Of a stretch of DNA of 64,000 bases, positions 21,917 to 32,470 are shown in pieces; position 1 is the stretch's first letter, and each line of letters opens with the position of its first letter. The position numbers and the translations under genes were made by a program. The stretch comes from Tethya wilhelma (Eukaryota > Porifera > Demospongiae > Tethyida > Tethyidae): NCBI GenBank assembly GCA_964030475.1, contig CAXIPT010000004.1, forward strand, positions 2,121,327 through 2,185,326, given 5' to 3'. A model generated the notes under the pieces. That model saw nothing but the letters and a program-made list of their open reading frames with translations, was not told where the DNA came from and did not search any database.

Positions 21917-23773
21917 TTTAGTAAAACTGACTACTTTAAAATGAAAATTGCCACAACTATCAGCGTACTTCCTCTTATACTCATCAAGAAATATAAATCT
22001 TGTGTATCCCACCTGCTACCTTGCTTTTCCCTCCCTCTGTTACTCTTGAATACCAAGAAATTGTAAGTGAAATTATTCCCGTAAAATGTTCATTGGATCC
22101 GTCTCGTCTCACCAGCTGGATGGTTACTTCACTGTTTGGTGGAAAATTCACCTTGTCATCAAATAGACATACACTGAAAGAAAGAGAGTATCTATGTTAC
22201 TATGTCAACTGGTGGAATGCTACCTACTGCATTCCATGAATTTATTGTCTCTAGCTCCTTTCTAGTTTAGTAAATTTCTGTTTAAGTGTTTCATTTTCTT
22301 TAATAAGTTCCCCTATCTTGTTTTTTTTTGTTTTATTTTTTTTATTTTTTTAATTTTTTTTATAATAATTTAGCCGAGTGGCAAGGGAGCACAAAATAGC
22401 ATACTCATTGCTAATACAAACTGTGAACCCTATTACATTAGCTATATGTAATATAAAAGTACAGTATTACTATCTACATTACATGAAATACTGAAATAGA
22501 AGAATTAATTATTAAGTCATAAATCTAAAGTATAATGTTAGTTGCTGTTTAAACTGTTCAACATTGTTACAAGACACTAATTCATGAGGCAGTGTATTCC
22601 ATAGTCAAGCTGAGTCATTGAAAAATGAAAATTTAAACGCATTTGTTCTTGCAAATGGAACTGCTAGTTGGGCTGAGTGTGACCGTGACTGATGACTGTA
22701 CTGTTTGTATTCAATTGGTGCATGGTCAGGCATCCTGTAGTTACCCTTCAAGATGTTGAATAGAAATGACAGTTTGAGAAATAGTCGTCTTTTAGACAGG
22801 GTGGGGATACCATTCATGGTCAGTAAAGTCTCGTAGTTTGTGGACCAGTTTTTAGAGCACACTCGTATGGCAAACTTTTGTACCTTCTCCAGTGAGTCAA
22901 TCAGGCCATTCTGGTAGGGGGACCAGACTGGAGGGGTCTGTTGTTGGTCTTGATCTTGTTGACATATAAGCAGCTATCTCATTTTGTTGACTGGTGATCT
23001 GCTGTTGGTAACTAGTAGCCATCATTTATGTGTGTTTGACTAATTCAACACGGAAATGTTCTCCCATATTTTTACGAGGTAGATTCACCTCACATCCAGC
23101 ATAGTGGCCCTTGAAGACACATTCAATAACTATCAGAGGACAATCTTCAGCTACATGGCTCTCCAGATTCTGTTGCTGGAGAACATCACCACACTTATTA
23201 GAACACTCAACTAAGTGCCACCCACACACAGGCCAGTAGTTGGTTGTGACATCTTTAAAAGTTGCCTTGTAAACCTGCAGTCACGGTTCACATGTAAAAG
23301 GACGTTTTGGACACTCCTCAGTTTGATGGTGGTTGATGTGTTGTCGTTGGTGAGACCCAGAAGAGTGAGTGCATTTGACCATGACAAAAACACACAGATT
23401 TAAGCTTGTTATCAGGTTGAGGGTCCAATAAGTTGAGATGGTTGTCTAGTTCTCCTAGCTCTCCAGTCCACTCACAACCTTCTTTTTGATGAGTACATCA
23501 AACTTTGAATTGGTAGTCTAAGATTAGTTGCTGATGGCCTTTGTTGGGAAAATCATTGAAATTTCTGTTATTGCAATGTGAGCATGGATTGATTGTTCAG
23601 TGCATGCTTTGACATGTTCAATGCAGGAACGACAATAGCTCTTTCCACAACAGATGACTTGATAGGGTTCACAAAGAACTAGCAAGCAGATGAGACACTC
23701 AGTTTGAATGATTTGAGGAAGTTTCTCTTACAAACTCACATTCAAACCCACCAACCTGTTTAGACACAGCCAT
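21917..23773 (-). pseudogene. TRAF-like pseudogene split by a retrotransposon
   Basis: The N-terminal part (about 22946-23773) carries RING and finger sequence with the usual MAVSKQVGG-type start (start codon at 23771-23773) but several indels that break the frame, for example near 23275, 23390, 23515 and 23730. The C-terminal part (about 21917-22320) retains eroded MATH sequence ending near GGCAATTTTCATTTTAAAGT on the coding strand. The two halves are separated within the coiled coil by a non-LTR insertion. It is clearly non-functional. Confidence 0.85.
22323..22945 (-). mobile_element. 5'-truncated non-LTR retrotransposon, RT C-terminus
   Basis: The minus strand encodes the tail of a LINE ORF2: PPVWSPYQNGLIDSLEKVQK, then KNWSTNYETLLTMNGIPTLS, then an LWNTLPHELVS motif before the stop. 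This is the usual C-terminus of CR1/Jockey-like reverse transcriptases. One in-frame TGA precedes the LWNTLP motif, so it is dead. An A-rich tail (T-rich on plus, 22321-22365) marks its 3' end. ATCTTGTT on both sides may be a target duplication, although that string also occurs naturally in the coil. Confidence 0.8.
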
Positions 23774-23849
23774 AGAACACTACTGCATACAATGCTCCAC
23801 TAGAGTCAAGATCTAGTGCATACAATACACGTTTACTGAGCTCTAGCTC

Positions 23850-24235
23850 TCTTAGGATACCTCATTGCAGAACAAATATTCATACTTTCCGAACACCATT
23901 GTAGCCTGGAACAATCTTCCATCTAGTATCAGGGAGTCAGAAACAACTCTGCAGTTCAAAAGACAACTTCAGCAGCTAACTAGCTAACTAACTAATTTGT
24001 AACAATAGCTAACTTATTTGTGGAATAGTATAATTATTCAAATGTAATTGTTATATAGTTTCTTGTGTATTTGTTCATTGTACATTATTAGGGTAGGCTT
24101 GGAATTAGCCATTATGCTATTTGTGTATCCCTGCTTTTGCAAAATTGTCATAGAAAAAAAACAAACAAAAAAAAAACTGTTGCAACTGAAAACAGACAGG
24201 TAGTGGGGCCCCAAGCTCTTGTAGACTAGCATAAG
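23850..24235 (+). mobile_element. Non-LTR retrotransposon 3' fragment
   Basis: The plus strand reads NKYSYFPNTIVAWNNLPSSI, then RESETTLQFKRQLQQLTS and a stop at about 23983. The FFPxTIxxWNxLP pattern is the standard C-terminus of LINE reverse transcriptases. The rest (to about 24235, including GGGGCCCCAAGCTCTTGTAG) is probably its 3' UTR. It lies just upstream of the broken TRAF copy and belongs to a different family from the element at 22323. Confidence 0.7.
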
Positions 24236-24580
24236 CACCATCTAGGACTGCAACTCTAATACTGGTACTGGCATGTAGTGACTAATAGAAATTATTGTGT
24301 GAATATTTATGTTGTAATTAAGCCCTGACTAAGTATATACAGGAAGTGTGTATAGTACTCTTGATCTTNGACAGGCTAGAATTTGGTAGGTTGGTTGGAT
24401 GATGAGGTCATGTATTCCTGTATAGTTGTGCATCATGCTAGTTGATTGCGCCGAGGCTTATGCACCTTGGTGCCTTCATTCAGACTAGTTTCACAATAGT
24501 TTTGATCTTTCACTGCATGTTGGGTGTTTGTAAACCGATTTCTGCCGTATATATCAAATAATATTGTGTCCTCGTATATT

Positions 24581-24699
24581 TACACTCCTGGCGCTATCCC
24601 TCTATGCTCCAGTCAGTGACCACGTGGCCGGCTGTCCTTCAGAGAGGGGCTGGTCTCATGCTACCAGGGGTTGTCATGGAAGACCAGGGTGGGTGTGAC
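24581..24699 (+). pseudogene. eIF2D exon fragment, decayed copy 3
   Basis: Matches the first two thirds of exon B, from TACACTC-TGGCGCTATCCC to GACCAGGGTGGGTGTG. About 11 bp are lost after GTCCTTC, so the frame is broken. It is followed directly by a GGGAAATTTTCACT element and lies 476 bp from the 3' end of the TRAF gene at 25176. Confidence 0.85.
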
Positions 24700-24702
24700 A
24701 GA

Positions 24703-24850
24703 GAATGGGAAATTTTCACTGCTTAAATTTTTCGTTTATTGATTTTTTTTTGCGTGTTTAATCTTCTCCTAGTGCGAGGTGTGGTGAAGATTGTCATGCA
24801 TTTTAAACATAAGAGTAGTGAAAATTTTTAGCAGCAAAAATTTCCCATCT
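24703..24850. repeat. Short TIR element, second member
   Basis: Related to 17766-17927 at both ends (GAGAATGGGAAATTTTCACT ... AAAATTTCCCATCT) and in the middle (CTTCTCCTAGTG / GGTGAAGATT). Both members follow an eIF2D fragment at nearly the same distance. Confidence 0.65.
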
Positions 24851-25175
24851 GCAGTATATATATATTATTTAGCATTTTACTGGATGCACAAATCAGTTTT
24901 GTGACTGGCTTGCTTAGATAAATTGATGGACCATCAGATCAATCAAGATTGAGTACGTATAATCTGTGAAACTACAGTAATATATAGTATATCATAGTAT
25001 TGTGACTATATATATATATATGGAGTTTGTGTCAGATAAAGACTTTGGGGTGCACAATTGCTTTGGTGTACTAGCTAGTGTATTTCTGTGACATTCAATA
25101 TACCTATAATTTTTTTCAGTTTTTAGTGTTCCTGCAATGTTGCGGGATAAAAAAAGCTTGAAATTGGGAATTTTG
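24851..25175. other. Spacer 3' of a TRAF gene
   Basis: AT-rich with short (TA)n runs near 25008-25020. No gene is seen. Confidence 0.4.
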
Positions 25176-26777
25176 TTACAAGTACTTGAAACTGACTATT
25201 TTGAAGTGAAGATTACCCTCAGCATCAATGTATTTTCTGATACGACCAAGAGTTGCGCACTCATTTGCACTCTGACTTATTTCTCCATTTGTCACTCTTG
25301 AATAACTGCTTTGGTTAGTAAATTGAATCAGTTTAGTAAGGTGTTCATTGGATCCATCTTGACTCAACAGCTGGATGGTTACTTCTCCTTTCAGTGGCCA
25401 TTTCAGTTCATTATCAAATTCACCTTGCATCAAATGAACATAAATTTTAACAAAAAAATTTCTTTGGCCCCGTAGACAGAGTTTATACCCTCTGTAGTGA
25501 GTGTAAAATGGTGGGGAGTACAAGGGCTCTCTGGTTTCTATTATCTTTCTGAAATTGGGTATTACTATCTCAACTGGTGGAGTACTATCTATCATACTCC
25601 ATAGTTTAATTCTCTCTGTCTCCTTCTCTAGTTCAGTAAGTCTCTGTTTGAGTGTTTTATTCTCTTTGACCATTTCACTTATTTGGTTTGACTTTGTTTC
25701 ATTTTCTTTCATTAGTCTTTCTCTGTCTTGATCTTGCTGTTGCTTATATGTAGCAAACTCATTTTGTTGACTTGTGATCTGCTGTTGGTAACTAGTAGCC
25801 ATCATTGATGTGTGTTTGACTAATTCAACATGGAGATGTTCTCCCATATCTTTACGAGGTAGTTTCACTTCACATCCAGCATAGTGGAAGTCACATTCAA
25901 TAACTGTCAGAGGACACTCTTTAGCTACATGGCTCTCCAGATTCTGTCGCTGAAGAACAGCACCACACTTATTGGAACACTCAACTGGGTAGCGCTCACA
26001 CACAGGCCAGTGGTTGGTTGTGACATCTTCAAAAGTTGACGTGTAATGTTTGCAGTGTTTACAAGAAAATGGACGTTTTGTGCACACTTTATGATGGTTG
26101 ACTGTGACTTCTTCAAATGTTGACTTGTAAATCTTACAGTATTCACAGGTAAATGGACGCTTTTTACACACGTGATGGTGGTTAGTTGTGACATCATCAA
26201 ATGTTGACTTAAAAATCTTGCAATATTCACAAGAAAATGGACGCTGTTTGCACACTTGATGGTGTTTGGTTGTGACGTCTTCAAAAGTTGACTTGTAAGC
26301 CTTGCAGTGTTCACAGGTAAAAGGACGTTTTGGACACTCCTCAGTTTGATGGTGGTTGATGTGTTGTCGTTGGTGAGACTCAGAACAGTGAGTACACTTG
26401 ACCATAACAAAGACACACCCTTTAAGCTGGTTATTAGGTTGAGGGCCCAAGTTGAGATGGTTGTCTAGTTCTCCTAGCTCTCCAGTCCACTCACAACCTT
26501 CTTTTTGATGAGTACAATAAACTTTCAACTGGTAAATTATTTGTTGATACCCTTTGTTTGGAAAATCATTGAAATTTCTCTCATTGCAGTGTGGACATGG
26601 ATTGTCCAATGCTTTAACACGCTCAATACAAGAACGACAATAGCTTTTTCCACAGCAGATGACTTGATAGGGTTCACGAAGAATTAGCAAGCAGATGAGA
26701 CACTCAGTTTGAATAATTTGAGGAGGTTTCTCTACAAACTCACACTCAAACCCACCAGCTAGTTTAGACACAGCCAT
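25176..26777 (-). CDS. TRAF-like protein, four-finger form, 533 aa
   Basis: Single exon, start MAVSKLAGGFECEF. RING-like at residues 26-64, with eight cysteines (26, 29, 41, 42, 47, 50, 61, 64) and Lys44 at the position where TRAF RINGs carry His. After a linker and a CTHC finger come four tandem 28-residue units of the form KRPFSCEYCKIFKSTFDDVT ending HHxVC, then PVECSNKCGAVL and CDFHYAGCEVKLP fingers (to about 335). The coiled coil is about 345-400 and contains YKQQQDQDRERLMKENE. TRAF-C/MATH is about 405-533 (SPPFYTHYRGYKLCLR, QGEFDNELKWPLKGE, NLHFKIVSFKYL). The three additional fingers add 252 bp relative to one-finger paralogs. Confidence 0.92.
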   Translation of the reverse strand: MAVSKLAGGFECEFVEKPPQIIQTECLICLLILREPYQVICCGKSYCRSCIERVKALDNPCPHCNERNFNDFPNKGYQQIIYQLKVYCTHQKEGCEWTGELGELDNHLNLGPQPNNQLKGCVFVMVKCTHCSESHQRQHINHHQTEECPKRPFTCEHCKAYKSTFEDVTTKHHQVCKQRPFSCEYCKIFKSTFDDVTTNHHHVCKKRPFTCEYCKIYKSTFEEVTVNHHKVCTKRPFSCKHCKHYTSTFEDVTTNHWPVCERYPVECSNKCGAVLQRQNLESHVAKECPLTVIECDFHYAGCEVKLPRKDMGEHLHVELVKHTSMMATSYQQQITSQQNEFATYKQQQDQDRERLMKENETKSNQISEMVKENKTLKQRLTELEKETERIKLWSMIDSTPPVEIVIPNFRKIIETREPLYSPPFYTHYRGYKLCLRGQRNFFVKIYVHLMQGEFDNELKWPLKGEVTIQLLSQDGSNEHLTKLIQFTNQSSYSRVTNGEISQSANECATLGRIRKYIDAEGNLHFKIVSFKYL

Positions 26778-26798
26778 GACTGACTTGATACTTTTGGA

Positions 26799-26807
26799 TC
26801 ATGTGAT
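26799..26807 (-). promoter_or_regulatory. M-box-like E-box TCATGTGAT with GATA site
   Basis: 22 bp upstream of the start codon at 26777. CTATCA at 26842-26847 is preceded by TTCCTAATTTAG. The first 60 bp upstream of this gene are nearly identical to those of the gene at 12669. Confidence 0.55.
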
Positions 26808-27610
26808 GTGAAATATTAATATTCACGACTTCCTAATTTAGCTATCAATGTGGTTACTCTGCCCAAAGCATTCTACAAATAATTCACCATGGTAACTGTA
26901 TGATGCATAATGATGTATCACGATCTGTGTAGATATAGGTAGATTGCAAGTGTGCATGTCAACAAAGAAATTAATTTGAGTTGATTGTGTGAGATTATTA
27001 ATTTCATGTTTTGCCATAACTTTGTGGTGCTATACTTAATAACTCATCCATGCTGTACATAGCAAGTGTGATCTGATAAACTTTTTTATCATTGATATCA
27101 GTTTCTGTACACCTCAAAAAGTTGATGTTGCTGTACATTTAGAGTTTGTGATCACTATTACCCATTACCACATACAACTTGGGTATACTGCATGTATACA
27201 GCTGTCAAGAAAATTGTCCAACTGTGTGCTATACTGTCCAACTGTCCTTTTGCACTGACTATCATGGTATACTTAAAATGAACTTAGTTATGCCCAGACT
27301 CCATGGCAGTGTATAGCCAAAACAACTCCATTCCTTTATGTTGTGGTCACGTGATAGCCTTATGCTCCCATACCCAGGCTCTCTCCCAGACATGATGTGA
27401 ATAAGTTTTGCTGCTAATGTAGTGTATTATAAGAAAAAAGAATTGCTGGTACTTGGTTTATAAAAGTGATAGAAATTTTACTTGTGCATGTATAATGTAA
27501 CTGTGATAACTTTGTGTGTATATATATATATATAGAGTTACATAAATACTTTTTAAACTAAGTCTTGTTTTAATAGTTACAGTTTGCAATGAAAGTCCTG
27601 TTAATTAAAT
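26808..27610. other. Intergenic spacer
   Basis: Apart from the promoter-proximal motif, no gene, RNA or clear repeat is seen. A (TA)n run lies at about 27520-27532, before the 3' end of the next TRAF gene. Confidence 0.4.
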
Positions 27611-28675
27611 CTACTTTAGAATAATCTTGAACACTTTGAAATGAAGTCTGTCGAATCTTAAATACCCACCCGTTTCACAATCTTCGTGAGAAATAAACCC
27701 CAGTTCTCCCTGTCCACCAATACTTCTGTCGCTCCGAGTGAGTCTTGAGTAGCTTTTTGGATTGTCTAGCTTGAGTGTTTTTGTGTGTTGTTTGTTGGAT
27801 CCATCTTGACTTATCAGGTGAATGGTTACTTCTCCTTTCAATGGCCACTTCAGTTCATCGTCAAATTCTCCCTGCATCAAGTAGACAAGCACGGAAACTT
27901 GGTTTTTGAGATAGATGCTTTTTGCATAACACCTTAGACAGAGTTTATATCCTCTGTGGTGAGTGTAAAATGGCGGGGAGTACCAGGCATCGTTACTCTC
28001 CTTGTGTTGCTCGAAGTTGTTCATAATGATATCTACTGGTGGAAAGTTACTCTTTGCCTGCAGTATCGTTATTGATGTGTGATCTTCTTTCTGCTCCTTC
28101 TCTAGTTTAGTAACTCTTTCTTTGAGTTCCTCTATTTTTTCTCTATCTTGATCTTGCTGTTGTTTGTAGCTAGCTATCTCCTTTTGGTAAGTAACTATCT
28201 TCTCGTGGTAACTAGTAGCCATCATTGATGTGTGTTTGACTAATTCAACACGGAGATGTTCTCCCATATCTTTACGAGGTAGCTTTACCTCACATCCAGC
28301 ATAGTGGAAGTCGCATTTGACAATTTTGAGAGGACAATCTTCAGCTACATGATTGTCTAGTTCTCCTAGCTCTCCAGTCCACTCACAACCTTCTTTTTGG
28401 TGAGTGCATCGAACTTTTAGTTGATAGAGAGACTGTTGAAAACCTTTGTTGTGAAAGATGTTGAATTCCTTTTCATTGCAGTGTGGGCATGCTGGATTGT
28501 TTGATGCTTTAACACGTTCAATACAAGAATGACAATAGCTTTTTCCACAACAGATGGCTTGATAGGGTTCACGAAGAATTAGCTTGCAGACAGAACACTC
28601 AGTTTGAAATGTTTCTGTAGGTTTCTCCACAAACTCACACTTGAAGCCACCAACTGGACTATTAGACACATCCAT
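27611..28675 (-). CDS. TRAF-like protein lacking the central fingers, 354 aa
   Basis: Single exon, start MDVSNSPVGGFKCEF. RING-like residues about 27-66 (CSVCKLIL ... CCGKSYCHSC ... CPHC). The sequence then goes from GELDNH directly to VAEDCPLKIVKCDFHYAGC. All KRPF units and the PVEC finger are missing in frame, as if recombination joined the similar DNH and ESH stretches. Coiled coil about 170-215, TRAF-C/MATH about 220-354. The MATH half is almost the same as in the gene at 39329 (MNNFEQHKESND, SIGGQGELGFIS, GGYLRFDRLHFKV), which has four fingers. An intact frame suggests a functional short form. Confidence 0.88.
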   Translation of the reverse strand: MDVSNSPVGGFKCEFVEKPTETFQTECSVCKLILREPYQAICCGKSYCHSCIERVKASNNPACPHCNEKEFNIFHNKGFQQSLYQLKVRCTHQKEGCEWTGELGELDNHVAEDCPLKIVKCDFHYAGCEVKLPRKDMGEHLRVELVKHTSMMATSYHEKIVTYQKEIASYKQQQDQDREKIEELKERVTKLEKEQKEDHTSITILQAKSNFPPVDIIMNNFEQHKESNDAWYSPPFYTHHRGYKLCLRCYAKSIYLKNQVSVLVYLMQGEFDDELKWPLKGEVTIHLISQDGSNKQHTKTLKLDNPKSYSRLTRSDRSIGGQGELGFISHEDCETGGYLRFDRLHFKVFKIILK

Positions 28676-28722
28676 TAGTGATTAACTGTAAAAATTGTTA
28701 TGTGTATGGGTGGTTTGCTAAG

Positions 28723-28731
28723 TCATATGAT
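28723..28731 (-). promoter_or_regulatory. Variant E-box TCATATGAT
   Basis: One base different from the motif upstream of the other TRAF genes and 48 bp from the start at 28675. The same variant occurs at about 29526 upstream of the N-terminal fragment at 29378-29481, so it marks this sublineage. Confidence 0.4.
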
Positions 28732-29063
28732 AAGGTTAAATTTATTCATCACGCAAATGAAACATTCCTTGCTGTAGTTACCAAGATCACAAGATTGATT
28801 GCCTATTGACTGGCATGCATACCTATCTATAGGCTCTTGAATTGCTTTATATTGTTATTGTATCTATTAATCTATTCATTGCAAAGATACTGTTCTTGAA
28901 CCCTCCATACTATTTTGTCTACAGCCTTTAGATATATTATCCACTGATTACACACGAATATTAAAATCAACTTTCAAGTAGCTACACTTCTTTGCAAAAA
29001 CAGTTAGTTTAAATGTTACATGCTTTGTGTTTCGGCTAAGCACCATTTAGGCTAGCTATATAG

Positions 29064-29481
29064 AAAAACCATTTTGAGAACTCTCCGTAACCGAGTCTCA
29101 TTACAATATCTATTAGAGCCACGAGCTACTTTAGACACAGCCATGACTGCAAGTATATCTATATATGGCATGGTGTGTACATGCATGTGTGTAGTTATTA
29201 CCCACATCCTGTATACTATAAATTCCACAACTCATTAACTGTGACAACCTCCTCATCGTTTGGAGTACTATGGAATTTATTCTTTTGCCATCTTTAGAGT
29301 GTTTTCTTGTTATAGTGAAGTGGATGCATGAGCTATATTTGCACTCCATATTTTCATTTGCTTTCTGTTGTTGTTTCACAAAGAATTAGCTGGCAGACGA
29401 GATGCTCATTTTGAAATGTTTCTGTAAGTTTCTCCACAAACTCACACTTGAAGCCACCAACTAGATTGTTGGACGTATCCA
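29064..29481 (-). pseudogene. Mosaic of TRAF fragments
   Basis: Three pieces lie in a row. About 29064-29110 resembles the MATH start of the gene at 37417 (ACTCTCCGTAACCGAGTCTC). 29120-29370 copies the start and upstream region of the gene at 35064-36675 (GAGCTACTTTAGACACAGCC and CATGACTGCAAG). 29378-29481 encodes an isolated N-terminus, MDTSNNLVGGFKCEFVEK, related to the gene at 27611, and stops after about 34 codons. None is complete. Confidence 0.75.
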
Positions 29482-29812
29482 TTGGTGATCAACTATAACA
29501 GTTGTAAATGTGGGTGGTATGTTAAGTCATATGATAGGTTAAATTTATTCATCACTTAGATGGAACATTCCTTGCTTTAATTACCACTGACAAATTGTCT
29601 CATTTATTGACTAGTGTGGAGGTTCTTTAATAGTCAATGTAGTAAGAAAACTGATGTACAATACTGTAGTATCATTTAATATGCAATACCACTAAAATAC
29701 ACTTGTATATTGTTAATAGAAATTGACAACACGGCTACAGACTGATAAACATACACTGATAAGGAAACTGTCAGTTTCCTAGATAGTAATTTTAAACTAC
29801 TGTGATAGTTGT
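29482..29812. other. Spacer upstream of the fragment mosaic
   Basis: Contains a copy of the 5' flank of the gene at 27611 (TTAAATTTATTCATCAC, AACATTCCTTGCT). No further gene. Confidence 0.4.
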
Positions 29813-29952
29813 AGTGACAACCTGACCGACTGTCCTTCCTAAGTTTTAGGGACGAGGGGTTGTCACGAGAGACCAGGCTAGGGTGGGTGTGGTGCCTCGA
29901 GGAGATCACCAAGAATTAGCTGTGCAACACAAAGTATCAACCCAATAGGTAC
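29813..29952 (+). pseudogene. eIF2D exon fragment, decayed copy 4
   Basis: The most decayed copy. It keeps GACTGTCCTTCCTAAG, GAGACCAGG, GGGTGGGTGTGG, CCTCGAGGAGATCACCAAGA and the end AATAGGTACACA, which is the exon-intron junction of exon B. It lacks the start of the exon and several internal blocks. It lies 446 bp beyond the 3' end of the TRAF gene at 30398. Confidence 0.75.
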
Positions 29953-30397
29953 ACAATAGAGTAAATATGGGCTGGGGTTTGTGTAATAGTCTTCGTGGTC
30001 TGGCACTCAATGTTGTGCTGTTAATTGGCCTTCGTACAGATCTTTTTGGGAAAAATAATGCTATCCGCTGATAATACAGCAATTACTGGTGCACCCCTAA
30101 CATGCATGTACACATACTTTGGAGCTTGTTATTATGAGAACCTATTACCAGATACAAACATCTGCATGGAGTGTCAGTAAATTTTTATGGTCTCGATACT
30201 AGATATGATCACACATCTCTAGGTATAGCATTACTGTAACAGTACAATTCGCAAATCACAAACAATTAACCTGTATACTTCATAATTTGGAATCTATGTA
30301 AAACTTTCGTTTGCGTATGGTTCTGGCATAATTTAATATATTAATTTTAAAACAATTCTACAAAATGTACACATTTTAAACAATTTTTTAGCTTAGA
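29953..30397. other. Spacer between the eIF2D relic and a TRAF gene
   Basis: No gene. Parts (GTTATTATGAGAACCTATTACCAGATACAA) resemble 12330-12352 next to copy 1 of the eIF2D exon, so the shared segment extends past the exon. Confidence 0.5.
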
Positions 30398-31990
30398 TTA
30401 ATTAAAATGGACTATTTTAAAGTGAACATTATCGTTAGTGTCAGTATATAGTTTGCGACAATTATCATTGGAAATCAAATTTTGATATCCATTTGCCATA
30501 TGACCTATCTCTCCCTCTGTTACCCTTGAATACCAACGTGAGTTAGTAAGTGGGATCGTTTTTGTGAGGTGTTTATCGGATCCATCTTGTCTCAATAGCT
30601 GGAATGTTACTTCTCCTTTCAGTGGCCATTTCAGTTCATCGTCAAATTCACCTTGCATCAAAAATATATACACTGAGAGATGCGCTAAACCTATAGAGCA
30701 CTTTAAGCAGAGTTTATACCCTCTGTGATGAGTGTAGAATGGTGGGGAGTACCAGGTATCGTTGGATACTATCACCCTTTTAAAATTGGGCATTACCATG
30801 TCAACTGGTGGAGTGGTATATATATGATTAAATAATAATTCTTGCTCCTCCTCTAGTAGACTAACTCTCTGTTGAAGTGCTTTGTTCACTTTCACTAGTT
30901 CACTTATTTGTTTTGATTTTACTTGATTTTCTTTAATGAGTTCATCTATTCTTTTTCGGTCTTGATCTTGATGCTGTTTGTATATATCTGTGTCCTTGTG
31001 GTAGCTAGCTGCCATCATTGATGTGTGCTTGACTAATTCAACACGGAGATGTTCTTCCATATCTTTACGAGGTAGCTTCACATCACATCCAGCATAGTGG
31101 AAGTCACATTCAATAACTGTCAGAGGACAATCTTCAGCTACATGGCTCTCCAGATTCTGTCGCTGAAGAACAGCACCACACTTATTAGAACACTCAACTG
31201 GGTACCACACACACACAGGCCAGTGGTTGGTTGTGACATCTTCAAATGTTGATTCATAATCTTTGCAGTGTGTACAGGAAAATGGACGTTTTGTGCACAC
31301 TTTATGATGGTTAGTTGAGACTTCTTCAAATGTTGACTTGTAATCATTACAATAATCACAAATAAATGGACGCTTTTTACACACTTGATGATGGTTAGTT
31401 GTGACGTCATCAAATGTTGACTTAAAAGTCTTACAATATTCACAAGAAAAAGGACGTTTATTGCATACTTTGTGGTGGTTGGTTGTGACGTCTTCAAAAG
31501 TTGACTTGTAATCCTTGCAGTGTTCACAAGTAAAAGGACGTCTTGGACACACCTCAGTTTGATGGTAGTTGATGTGTTGTCGTTGGTGAGACTCAGAACA
31601 GTGAGTGCATTTGACCATGACAAAGACACACCCTTTAAGTTGGTTATCAGGTTGAGGGTCCAAGTTGAGATGGTTTTCTAGTTCTCCTAGCTCTCCAGTC
31701 CATTCACAACCTTCATTTTGATGAGTACATCGAACTTCTAAGTGGTAGAGAAACTGTTGGTGTCCTTTATTTGGATAGTCTTTGAAATTTCTCGTATTGC
31801 AGTGTGGGCATGGACTGTTTGCTGCTTTGACTCGCTCAATACAAGAACGACAATAGCTCTTTCCACAACAAATGGCTTGATAGGGTTCACGAAGTATTAG
31901 CAGGCAGATGAGACACTCGGTTTGTATACCTTCTGGAGGTTTGTTTACAAACTCACACTCAAAGCCACTAGCTAGTTTAGAAAATGCCAT
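30398..31990 (-). CDS. TRAF-like protein, four-finger form, 530 aa
   Basis: Single exon, start MAFSKLASGFECEF. RING-like at about 26-64 (CLICLLIL ... CCGKSYCRSC ... CPHC). Four KRPF-type units at about 145-255 (RRPFTCEHC, KRPFSCEYC, KRPFICDYC, KRPFSCTHC), then PVEC and CDFHYAGCDVKLP fingers. The coil is shorter and differs from that of the gene at 25176 (YKQHQDQDRKRIDELIKENQ). TRAF-C/MATH is about 400-530 (SPPFYTHHRGYKLCLK, QGEFDDELKWPLKGE). Finger DNA is close to the 25176 gene whereas the MATH end is not. Confidence 0.92.
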   Translation of the reverse strand: MAFSKLASGFECEFVNKPPEGIQTECLICLLILREPYQAICCGKSYCRSCIERVKAANSPCPHCNTRNFKDYPNKGHQQFLYHLEVRCTHQNEGCEWTGELGELENHLNLDPQPDNQLKGCVFVMVKCTHCSESHQRQHINYHQTEVCPRRPFTCEHCKDYKSTFEDVTTNHHKVCNKRPFSCEYCKTFKSTFDDVTTNHHQVCKKRPFICDYCNDYKSTFEEVSTNHHKVCTKRPFSCTHCKDYESTFEDVTTNHWPVCVWYPVECSNKCGAVLQRQNLESHVAEDCPLTVIECDFHYAGCDVKLPRKDMEEHLRVELVKHTSMMAASYHKDTDIYKQHQDQDRKRIDELIKENQVKSKQISELVKVNKALQQRVSLLEEEQELLFNHIYTTPPVDMVMPNFKRVIVSNDTWYSPPFYTHHRGYKLCLKCSIGLAHLSVYIFLMQGEFDDELKWPLKGEVTFQLLRQDGSDKHLTKTIPLTNSRWYSRVTEGEIGHMANGYQNLISNDNCRKLYTDTNDNVHFKIVHFN

Positions 31991-32033
31991 GGTTTCTACA
32001 ATATAGCTCTTTGAATTGGCCTGGGTAGTGAAC

Positions 32034-32042
32034 TCATGTGAC
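32034..32042 (-). promoter_or_regulatory. M-box-like E-box TCATGTGAC with GATA site
   Basis: 44 bp upstream of the start codon at 31990. TTATCA at 32067-32072. The flanks (GAACTCATGTGA ... ATTATTCA ... CTTATCAG) match the upstream region of the gene at 32664. Confidence 0.5.
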
Positions 32043-32269
32043 GATTTTTGATATTATTCACTACTCTTATCAGTAGTTATCTCATGCACGTGCATGTACA
32101 CTGAGTCAAAGCTTCAATGAATATAATTCATACCTATGTTACCATAGATACGTGTATATAATCTCACTAAACAGAACAGAGAGCTGTTGTACTATATCAG
32201 CTAATGTTCTATATCTAGTGTTTAATCAGCTGTGATCGATGTTCAGTATCAATTCTTAAATGTTGACTA

Positions 32270-32470
32270 TATCATTTGAAATGTATCCTATGTAATACTC
32301 ATTAAGAGAGATAAAGTCGTTTATATCCATCATGCCTGCTTGTTCTATTTGTGAATAGCTTCTAGTACGATATTAATTTTGTGAGGTTTGTGTGTTGAAT
32401 CTGTTTGACTTGACAATTGCATGGTTACTTAATTTACCTTGAAATACTGTAACAGTTATGCCGACTCATT
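32270..32470 (-). pseudogene. TRAF MATH-domain relic
   Basis: Aligns to the C-terminal coding end of the gene at 37417 (GAGAGATAAAGTCGTTTATAT, TTGTGAATAGCT, then the GTG-GATCC-TCTTGACT equivalent). Frames are broken by many indels. It indicates a former TRAF copy between the genes at 30398 and 32664. Confidence 0.65.
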
